Below, piece by piece: positions 31,251 to 42,498 of a DNA stretch of 64,000 bases (position 1 is the stretch's first letter; each line of letters opens with the position of its first letter). The position numbers were made by a program, and so were the translations under genes. Where the stretch lies: NCBI GenBank assembly GCA_028751875.1, contig CM054167.1, forward strand, positions 24,673,528 to 24,737,527. Reading direction: 5' to 3'. The notes beneath the pieces were generated by a model. It saw only the letters and a program-made list of their open reading frames with translations. It was not told the origin of the DNA and ran no database searches. This stretch comes from Rapana venosa (taxonomy: Eukaryota; Mollusca; Gastropoda; Neogastropoda; Muricidae).

Positions 31251-34200
31251 CTGAAAACAAGAGGAGGGCTTTTTTTGGTTGTTGGTTGGGTTTGTTGTTG
31301 TTGTTGTCAGTAAAAGGTAAAGGTGTCCCATAACTTATGTGGTCGTAGGGGAGCGAGGCGTCAGAGACCTCAGCTTCTCTAGGGGCCAGCATATTGAGGG
31401 CGGCACCCATCTCCTCTCCCTCGCTGCTTTACATTCCCTGACCCTAAAGAGGGCAGGTACCCATTTACAGCTGGGTGAACTGGGGGACTGTACTGAAGCC
31501 AAGACGCACAAACAGCCACCCATCCAAGTGGTAACCACGCTCGAAGCTGCATAACCTTAGCTGGGGGAAAGCGAGTGCTCTGACCACTGAACTATCCCGA
31601 CCCCTTGTTGTCAGTACTCATGTGAATTCTGCCAACACACTATATCAACACAATAAGATTATACAGAAAAAAAACCAGATTTTCTGGGCTGTAAGCCAAT
31701 ACCTTCTAAAGATAATCAAAACAAAGATAATGATGATAATAATGATGATTATGACAACAATAGTAATGTATATTTAAGGTGCCCGTATTCCAACTTCGGA
31801 GATCATGTCTAAACACGACACCAGTGTGCATACGTTTTAATAAAAAATATTTTTTTAAAAGAAACGTCATTGATTCCTATCGGCACGCAATGGCCTACCC
31901 TTCCAAAGGACAGAATGGGTTTTAACGTGTGCGCAAGATGTTCTGCACGCATTCGCACACAGGACCTTAGTTTACAGTCTCATCCAAAGCACTTTTGGGG
32001 TAGTTGAGTGGAGTCGGTATTGGTGTTAACTCCAAAGAAAAAAAAATCCCCTTGAGCAGGCTGAAATCCTGGCCCTCAGATCACAAACACAATGCTCTAA
32101 CTGCTAGGCTACTCCCCCATCCCCCCCCTCCTCGGACAATGACCACAGGAGCTGTTGGGGACACTGCACTGAAGAGAATACTTACACGCCACTGCTCTGG
32201 GCTCTTGGAGTGGTCCACTTTCTGTCGCTTTGGGTTTGGTTCCGAGGTCTCGCTGAGCGTTGTGGATTCCAGGGTTCGATTCTGACTGTGCAGACCCGCC
32301 TCAAACTGTTGTTGTTGGTGTTGCAGGAAGCTGACTGTGCTGAATGACTCTTCTCCTGTAGGTGGTGTCTGCGTAAGTCAAGTCAAGTCAAACAGAAAAC
32401 TTACAAATCTTCCAAGGAAGGGTACTTCATGGATTATGGAATGAAGGTGGCAGGATGGTTAAGACATTTGCCTGCCAACAAGTAAACCGTGAGGTTCTGG
32501 GTTCCATTCCCAGCCTCGCCCTTTCTTCCCAGTTTGACAAAAAAATCGAACTGAATGTCAAAGTCCTTCGGATGACACTATAAACCGAGGCCCCGTGTGC
32601 GAACGCATGCAGAACATCTTGCGCACATGTTAAATCCTGTTCTGCTTTTCGAAAGAGTAGGCCATAGTGTGCCGGTGGAAACAGATGACAAAATTTACAA
32701 AACCGGGGGACTGGACGTAAAAAAGCACATGAGTGCTTATTCCATTATCCTCGATATAAAAGAATAAATTAAATTAAAATAAATAAATAAAATAAAATAA
32801 ATTACAGCATGGACAGGCGTATAGTATGGTGAAGTACACAGACTCGGACATGCGTGAATAATGTATTCATTAATGTTTACTTTAACAAGTCCCTCCACAA
32901 AAAAATTTGAAATCAACACACACACACACACTTTCACAATTAACACACAAACACACACATACTCACACTGTTACAATTGACACACACACACTTTCACAAC
33001 TAGCGCACAAACACACACATACACACACTGTCACAATTAACACACACACTAACACATACAAACTTTGACAATTAGCGCACAAACACACAGAAACACACAC
33101 ACTTTCACAATTAACACAGCAACACACACACACCTGCCTCCTCCCTTAATCCTCCTATATATATACCTCTTTCCACACCCCCCTCCAACAACCCCCCCCC
33201 CCCTCCCCAAACACACATGTACTCCCCTCCCCCAACACATACACAGAGAGATAAAAAACCAGAAGTGGCTACCTGACTGACTCACCTTCTGCAGATAGGC
33301 AGCCACTATGTCCTGCAGGCCTTCCTGCTGCACCAGACACTGCGGCACAACGGCTTCGTGCGGCGTCTGCTCCGCAAACCGGGTGAAGGCATCCAGGCTG
33401 CAAACTGCACCACGGCCGACGGATGAGTCAGCGCCACTGCAAACGTGTCGCTGATCTTCCCCAGGATCTGTCCTTGCTGTGGACACAGACACAGTGACTA
33501 AGGGTTTAACCTGTGTTAACGTGTCTCTGATCTTCCTTCCCTAAGATCTGTCCTTGCTGTGAACACAGACACAGTGACTAAGGATTTAACCTGTGCAAAC
33601 GTGTCGCTGATCTTCCCTAAGATCTGTCCTTGCTGTGAAGACAGACACAGTGACTAAGGATTTAACCTGTGCAAACGTGTCGCTGATCTTCCCAAGGATC
33701 TGTCCTTGCTGTGGATACAGACACAGTGACTAAGGATTTAACCTGTGCAAACGTGTCGCTGATCTTCCCTAAGATCTGTCCTTGCTGTGAAGACAGACAC
33801 AGTGACTAAGGATTTAACCTGTGTAAACGTGTCGCTGATCTTCCCCAGGATCTGTCCTTGCTGTGGACACAGACACAGTGACTAAGGGTTTAACCTGTGC
33901 AAACGTGTTGCTGATCTTCCCTAAGATCTGTCCTTGCTGTGAAGACAGACACAGTGTCTAAGGATTTAACCTGTGTAAACGTGTTGCTGATCTTCTCTAA
34001 GATCTGTCCTTGCTGTGAACACAGAGTGACTAAGGATTTAACCTGTGCAAACGTGTCTCTGATCTTCCTTCCCTAAGATCTGTCCTTGCTGTGAAGTGTC
34101 TAAGGATTTAACCTGTGTAAACGTGTCGCTGATCTTCCCTAAGATCTGTCCTTGCTGTGAAGACAGAAACAGTGACTAAGGATTTAACCTGTGTAAACGT

Positions 34201-36276
34201 GTCGCTGATCTTCCCTAACATCTGTCCTTGCTGTGAAGACAGAAACAGTGACTAAGCATTTAACCTGTGTAAATGTGTCGCTGATCTTCCCTAAGATCTG
34301 TCCTTGTTGTGAAGTGTCTAAGGATTTAACCTGTGTAAACGTGTGGCTGATCTTCCCTAGGATCTGTCCTTGCTGTGAAGTGTCTAAGGATCTAACCTGT
34401 GTAAACGTGTCGCTGATCTTCCCCAGGATCTGTCCTTGCTGTGAAGACCGAAACACTGACTAAGGGTCTCAACTTCTGCAAATGTGTCAGTCTTGGTTCA
34501 TCCTCACTTTTGGGAAGCGGAGTTAGCACTGTTGTTAACTCCAGGGGAAAATCTCCTAAAACAGGCGCCTCTGTGGTGGCTCGATCCAAGGCTGTCAGAT
34601 CACAAGTGCAATGCTCTAACCACTAAGCTATCCCCCCTACCCCCACTCCCCAAACATTTTTTTGAAAACAGTCCTACAAGCAAACTTCTCATCATTTTCG
34701 ATCTCACAGTGATTCCCAAGTGGAGGAGTCAAGTCAGAGTTCACATTCTAGGTGATGCCCAGCTGTTAAGCTGAGAAATGCCCAACAACAGTGACAAGAG
34801 TTTCTGAACCAAACCGCTTCAGGCAAATGGCTGCCACTGAGGGTAAAATCAGTAAGACAGTAAAGGGATTAACCCTTACAGTGCCTATGTTGCACTGCTG
34901 TGACACAAATGGGAATGGCTTGATGCTGAAGTTGTAAAAATGAGACACATAGGGGGTGACTCAATATAATATACTCTCCTCGTTTCTTTCACATCATTAT
35001 GAACTGCATCAGTACTTATTTTAGGTAATAAGTTTACAAAATGATAGCAAAAGTAAAACTATTAACCCCCCCCCACTTCCAAAAAACCCCAATGAAACAA
35101 CAAAACAAACAAAAAGAGTCCCAACAAAAAAAATCATGTTGATCCAATACTGCCCCCAAATAACAAAACACAGCAACTCTATTTTCCAAAATTTGGAGAG
35201 AAACAAAAAAATTCCAATTTTCCGTTTGATCCCGAAATTGCAGACTTTTGTAAGCTCTCTGGACTAAAGCTTTCAAGCAAACGTTGCCTTCTGCACCGAG
35301 TTTTGAGATAACAGAAAAAAGGGGGTATTTTCCAAACTGTGGGAGAACAGAGTTACTGCGTTTTACCGTGCAGGTGGCCGACTGCTCTCCAACACCTACC
35401 TCCACTGAAGGGGGACACTTGAGCCGCCCAAGGGACTGCATCAGCTGTAACACAGCCAGGGTCAGCTCCCTTGAAGCCGAATCTTTCAAGATTTGTGCGA
35501 CAGCAGCAGAATCTGTGGATGAAAAGTTATGTGAGCAGTTACTGACAACTGCTGATGTTAACTCCAGGAGGGGAAAAAAATCCCCTCTAACGGTCAACTC
35601 AGCGGTGATCTGAACACAAGTCATCAAAATGCGAGCGCAGAGCTCTAACCACTTGGCTATTCCGCCCCCCTGCACACTCCAGCTTTTTGTTGAAGAGTAG
35701 ACAAGCTCTGGCTGGGGGGGGGGTGGGGGGGTAGTTGAATGACATGAGATCCCCGAATGCACCCTGCCACCTGGAAGGGATGGCTCCGCCAAGGGAACTG
35801 CCACAATAACACCACTGCCTGAAAAACTTCAGTGCATGTGCCAACACATCAGATGAAGTGGAGAAAGTCAGGACACTGGACTATTCCAAATGGATGCGTT
35901 CACTAAGGGGGCACAAAATCAGTCGCACTACGCAAACACAATCTCACGTTGTGAGCTGCGTAGCCAGGAACAAACCATCCCCCCCCCCCGTACGCAATCC
36001 CCCCTCAAGTACCACCCCTAGGTAGAATGAACCAAGACAGAAAAACCAACAACAACCCAACAGACCCAGACTAGGGGCTTAGCTAGTGTGCCACTGCCTG
36101 AACTCAGACAGGCCCACTAACACCACCAATGACCAGGGACAGTCAGGGCCCCGGCTGGTGCCCCACGCGGCGATATATGGCTCGTGGGACATCCGACCTA
36201 GGAAACATCACCATCTGGATGGTTGGGCGGAGAGGAAGACCTGGAACAGCAGGACGGGCATCCCCCAAAGATGAGG

Positions 36277-36314
<38 letters not shown>

Positions 36315-37966
36315 CAAGACTTAATGGTAGGCAAAAACGGTCACACACACGAAACATCACTATTGGTGAACCTTGGAGCTCTGAGGAACAAAAAGAAAAG
36401 AAAAAGAAAAAAAAGCTGTATGACAATTGAAAAAGGCAAGCCTTTAGCACAGAGCTCTGACAGAGTTGCAATGTTGAACACTATGAGAGAGGATGTTCCA
36501 AGCCCTCAATAGACAAAAGATTTATGACCAGTACAATACAACACAACAACACAACACCACTCTCTCTCTAAAACCACATCTCAAACCACCTGCATACCTA
36601 CCTACCTGCAGTATCAGTTTAACACCCAGCTGTTCGGCGAAATCGGAGGTTAGCAGCAGCAGGGCTGAGAGGTAAGCATGCCTCATGCGGCTATCACTCT
36701 GGCGCAGGTCCAGCACCACCACAGCTGAAGAAGCAGGAAGCGCGGCGTCCCACAGGGATCTGACCGTGTCCAGCAGAGCAGCGCCCTGTTGCGGGGTTAA
36801 CCGCTCGGCCCCCGTGTCGCCTTGAAGTACCGCGTGCAGGCACTGCATGGCTGGAATCTGGGGGGTCAGTAGTTTGAAGATTCTGTGGGGATGTTTTGTT
36901 TTTTCTTTTTACACTGACTGACATTTGACAGACGCTAAAAAAGCCAAGAGGTTAAGACTATTTGACTTCTATCCCCTAGGCGTCGATGAAATCGTAGGGT
37001 TCGAATCTTGGCAGCAGTGTCTGTTGAAGTAATAGTACTAACAAGTCCAAATACACACACACACATGTGCGCGCGCACACACAAACTCCACTCTCCCCAA
37101 AAGTCCTTCGGATGAGACTATAAACCGAGGCCCCGTGTGCGAACGCACATAGAACATCTTGCGCACACGTTAAAATCCTGTTCCACTTTTCGTAAGAGTA
37201 CGCCATTGTGCACCGGTGGGAACAGAGGACAGAATTTACAAAACCGCATACACACGGGGACTAGATGTAAAAAAGCACATGAGTGCTTATTCCATTATCC
37301 TCGATATAAAAGAATAAATAAATTAATTTTAAAAAACACACACACACATGCGCACGCACACACACACACACATGCGCGCGCGCACACACACATGCGCGCA
37401 CACACACACACACACATAACTGTCATACACTTTGGCAGGTTGATGGGATTTCAGCTGTTGAACGCAGGGACAGCTACGAGATGAAAACAGGAGAGGAAGA
37501 TCTTATGTTTGAAATAAGTATGTGTTGAGGCTGGATTTAAAAGTGTCATACGAAGGCTTTTGGCAAAGAGAGAGAGGGAGGCCATTCCAGATCCCTGGAC
37601 CTGAAATAGATAAAGAGTGACGGCCGACAGGGGATTGGTCGAATCTAGGTATTTGTAAGCAGAAGGCCACCCATGAAGACAAGGTTCATACAGAACTTTG
37701 GGAAGAAAATTTAAGGACTTTTAAGGACCTCACTCTCATTTTTTTAAGGACATTCACTGACAAACAGCAGTTGCATTTTAACAATGTTCACACAGTTTAA
37801 AGCTGCAAAGAAAACAACATTTACAGCCATTTTGTGCAAATTTCTTCATAACAAGAAATCAATATTTCCGCTGAGGTTAATTGGGGGTAAATCAAAAACA
37901 ATCGTTGGCCCAATGTGTCCACTTAGCATAAAACACTTCAATCTAAGTGATCACCTAATCATCCAT

Positions 37967-38000
<34 letters not shown>

Positions 38001-41000
38001 CCCAGTAAAAGAAAGATTTAAGCACTTTTTAAGGACCTGGAGGCTTATGTCTGATTTTTAACTCAATGAGGTTGAGCCGAATCTTAAGATTCAGCTCTCC
38101 TCTCCTTCACTGTGACATGCCGAAGCTTAAGATTCTGCAGAATTACGATTTTTTTAAAAATACACTAAGCGATGTTCAACTGAAGGAAAAGTACTCTGGC
38201 CTGTAGGGCAATCATTTTTCTAATATCAGTTGCTTTCCTTGACCATAAGCTTGCCTAGTTTGCGTGTGTTGGCTACTTTTCTTTGACATATTGACAACCG
38301 TATTCTTTGGGATTTCGGTCTCTCCAGTGTTATGATTTTATAAACAAAAATTGTATACGCAAAAAGTGACATCAAATGGATTCAGCCAACTTCAGGGAAC
38401 TTTACTTTGGTGAAAAATCATCACACTGTTTCAAGGGGACTTAGTTGATAAACAGTTCAAGCCATGTAAGATAAGCAGCCCTCATTTTCAAAACATTTTA
38501 TTTTTCAGCATTCAGTGACATACTTTGAAAATTTGTAAAAAAAACAATTACAGTCATCTATTGAAAAAACTGTGTAATAATCTCAAAAGTAGACATAATA
38601 AACTTTTCAAAGACGTATAATGTGTATGTCATTATTATGTTGGGTAAGTCTGTTGAATTTTTCAAATATAGCCAAAATCATGCGTCGCCGCAAAATGGCG
38701 GGATCCATTTCACTGCGACTCCATTGAGTTAAGGACTTTCAAGGCCTTGAAATGGGGACCCTAAAAACTAAGGACTTTTAAGGACCTTTAACTCTCAGAG
38801 GACGGCTGTCCGCTATAGCAGATCAGTGTAAAGCCACGGTTTTGGACGACTCATCGCTATAGCGGATTTGCTATTTGCAGATTTTTCACAGGGTGGCCGC
38901 ATGATACTATGACTCGTGCAGCTAAAATAGCTTCGTGAGCCTGTCCAAGGTGGAATGCAGTGCGTTGTTGGGTGATTCCGTGTGTTCCGAGCTCTTTGTT
39001 TGCGGTTGCAGAGAGTAGCCCACATGCCCAGCATTCATGCATACATGTCAAAGATGGCGTCAGAAGCAAACTCAGTGCAAAATAGCAGGGATCAGATTAG
39101 GTCTCAATGACGGCGTTTTACTGAAGTGAGAGCTTCCATTTTTTTATATGTACTAACCCAGCATGTTATTCATAAGTTCAGAAAATTTCATTTTCTTACT
39201 ATGTGTTTTGTATTTTTTATGATTTTATATTTTACTAACCATTACAAATGGGCCGTCTGTGGGGAAAAGCAAGGGAGAGAATTGGCCGTCCCGAGTGAGT
39301 TAAGTATGTTCTTTTCGAGCCAGAAGGCCCCATAGAGCCGGAACTTATCCCGGTTTCTGTAGCGTTAAGCGAACTGATGGTTTTTCACCACCCCTGTGAC
39401 AGGATGCTAGTCTGTCGCCAGATACTTCCCCAGCAGAGCTGGTACCCACTTGTACACCTGGGTGGAGTGAGGAAAATAGGAGTAAAGTGTCTTTCCCAAG
39501 GACACAACACCGAGCCGAGCGGGGGTCGAAACCCGCGACCTCTGGATCACGAGTTGACCGCCTAAACCAAGTGAGTTAAGGACCGCACGACCCCTGCCAG
39601 AGGACTCACCACAGCAGCTGCCTGCGTCAGGGAGGGGTCTGGGGAGAGAGCTAAGGTGTTGAGGGCGGAGAGGCAGACTGGAACCAGCGACCCGCACCAC
39701 TCCTGGGCCGTCATGCAGGTGAGCACGCTGGCCCCCACCTCCCCCATCACGCCCAGGTGAGGGACCGCCGCCAGCGTTGTCATCAGCTCGGTCTGCGCAC
39801 AAACGGAAAAGGTGTGAGTGTGTGTGTTAATTTTTTTTTTATTAATTTTTTTATATTCTTTTATTTCGAGGGTAATGGAATAAGTACTCGTGTGCTTTTT
39901 TCCCCCCGTCCAGTTCCTCCCGTGTGTATGCAGGGTAAAAGGAGGTAAAGGAGTCCCATAACCTATAAGGTCGTAGGGGAGCGAGGCGTCAGAGACCTCA
40001 CTTCTCTAGGGGCCAGCATATTGAGGTGGCGCCCATCTCCTCTCCCTCGCTGCTTTACCTTCCCTGACCCTAAAGAGGGCAGGTACCCATTTACAGCTGG
40101 GTGAACTGGGGGAACTGTACTGAAGCCAAGGCGCGCAAAGGGTCACCCATCCAACTGGTAACCACGCTCGACGCTGCTTAACTTGGCTGGGGGAAAGCTA
40201 GTGCTCCGGCCACTGAGCTGTCTATCCTGTGTGTATGCAGTTTTGTAAATTTTGTCATCCATTCCTTTTTTTAAAATTTTATGTTATTCTTTTACTTTGA
40301 GGGTAGTGGAATAAGCACTCGTGTGCTTCTTTTTTTCTCCCCGTCCAGTTCCTCCCATGTGTATGCAGTTTTGTGAATTTTGTCATCCATTCCTGCAGCA
40401 CACAATGGCCTACTCTTCTGAAAGGCGGAAAGGGTTTTAATGTGTGCGCAAGATTTCTGCATTCCAGACCTCATTTTGTAGTCTCATCTGAAGGAGAGAG
40501 AGAGAGTGAGAGTGTGTGTGTATGGGGGAGAGAGAGAGAGAGAGAGAGAGAGAGGTTGGTGTGTGTGTGTGTGTTGTGTGTGTGTGTGTGGTGTGTGTGT
40601 AAGTGTGTGTGTGTGTGTGTGTGATTGTGTGTGTGTTGTGTGTGTAAGTGATGTGGTGTGTGTGTGTAGTGTGTTAGTGTGTGTGTGAGTGTGTGTGTGT
40701 GTGTAAGTGAGTGTGTGTGTAAGTGGTGTGTGTGTAAGTGAGTGTGTGTGTGTGTGTGTGTGTGTGGTAAGTGAGTGTGTGTGTGAGTGTGTGTGTAGTG
40801 AGTGTGTGTGTTGTGTGAGTGTGTGTGTGTGTAAGTGAGGTGTGTGTGTGAGTGTGTGTGGTGTGTGTGGTGTGTGAGTGTGTGTGTGTGTGTTGTAAGT
40901 GAGGTGGTGTGTCGTGTAAGTGAGGTGTGTGTTGTAGTGTGTGTTGTGTGTGTGTGTTGTGCCACTGGTGGTCCCGCAGCAATGCACCTGTCTAGAAAGT

Positions 41001-41048
41001 GAGACAGACCTGGGGCTTTGATTCCCGTCTGAAGCCAGCTTATCTCTC

Positions 41049-41079
<31 letters not shown>

Positions 41080-42098
41080 CCCTCTCTCTCCTCTCTCTCT
41101 CTCTCTCCATTCTCTAGTTCATGAAATCTTGAATAACGGATGCTACAGCCGAGTGATTAAGACTTTTGGTTTTCAATGATCCATGAAGTCATGGTTTTGA
41201 ATCTTGGCGGCAGAGTCTCATGACTTTAGGGTGGGGATTTTTATGATCTCCCACGTCAACTTTTAAGTGCAGACCTGCCAGTGCCTTAATAATATTTGAG
41301 GATATACACATGCAGAAAATCAAACATGCACATTAAAAATCATGTAATTCATGTCAGCGTTTGGTGGGTTACGGAAACACAAGCATACCCAGCATGCAAC
41401 CTGTACAACGGAGTGAGCTGCTCTGAGTTGGAATGTGTGGGCTGAGGCCAGCTGGCAGACCTCCTGCAGAGTGACAAGCACAGGAGAAGACCTGACACTA
41501 TGCACCCATTCCAGTAAGGGAACATAGAAAAGAGAGACAAGCCATGAACAGTGGTCTGGGTTCGAGTCTTTTTGTAACACTGTAGGAAAAAATAAAAAAC
41601 CGAGTGCCTATATGCGACATACATATCACGCATGTAAAAGAAGCCACGGTAACAAGAAAGTAAGAGGTAAAGGTGTTCCCATAACCTAAGTGGTCGGTTT
41701 TTATTTTGTTTTTTTAAATTTTGTTTATTTATTTTATTCCTTTATTTCGAGGATAATGGAATAAGCACTCATGTGCTTTTTTACATCCAGTCCCTGTGTG
41801 TATATGTATCATAGGGGAGCGAGGCATCACAGACCTCAGCTTCTCTAGAAGCCAGCATATTGAGGGAGGCCGGCGCCCATCTCCTCTCCCTCGCTGCTTT
41901 ACCTTCCCTGACCCTAAAGAGGGCAGGTACCCATTTACAGATGGGTGAACTGGGGGACTGTACTGGAGCCAAGGTGTGCAAACAGTCACCCATCCAAGTG
42001 GTAACCACGCTCGATGCTGCTTAAAACCTTGGCTGGGGGAAAGCGAGTGCTCTGACCACTGAGCTATCCTGTCCCCGACAAAGTATATATATATATAA

Positions 42099-42180
<82 letters not shown>

Positions 42181-42466
42181 AATATATCTTTTTTTTTTTT
42201 TTAAATATACATATATATACATATATATATAATATAAAAATATATATATATATATAATATAAAAATATATATAAAAGCAAGATCCAAAAACAAAACAAAA
42301 ATGTACCTGATGCTGAGGACTGAGAAACTTGATCAGTCGTGCGAGAAGCGAGGTGAGGGGTCTGTAGGTCGCGCAGTGAGGAGCCAGCTCCTGCACGTGC
42401 AGCACCAGCGACAACATCTGCTGGGTCTGTTGCCAGCACAGCTCAGCCGTGCCGTACCTACATCAG

Positions 42467-42498
<32 letters not shown>

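Larger units (their letters stand above)
27392..33080. repeat. right copy of ~5.6 kb direct tandem duplication
   Basis: This is the intact counterpart of 21721-27340. It contains FIRRM exons 20 and 21 and merges at its right end into unique intron sequence with CA repeats. The junction around 27340-27390 is a low-quality A/C/G-rich stretch. Confidence 0.93.

Noticed and set aside
33477..34500. CRISPR-like array
   Set aside because: Units are contiguous 76-bp minisatellite copies without unique spacers, in an animal intron.
35034..35804. A single 256-codon gene on the minus strand
   Set aside because: Only 35400-35512 matches FIRRM. The rest is intron read through past a good donor, plus a SINE.
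39510..39582. Genuine tRNA gene (good B box)
   Set aside because: Continues into a SINE body with CTTGGGAAAGACACT, and no proper acceptor stem closes.
40471..41110. 208-codon His/Thr frame on the minus strand
   Set aside because: Pure CA-repeat translation, with equally long frames in the other registers.
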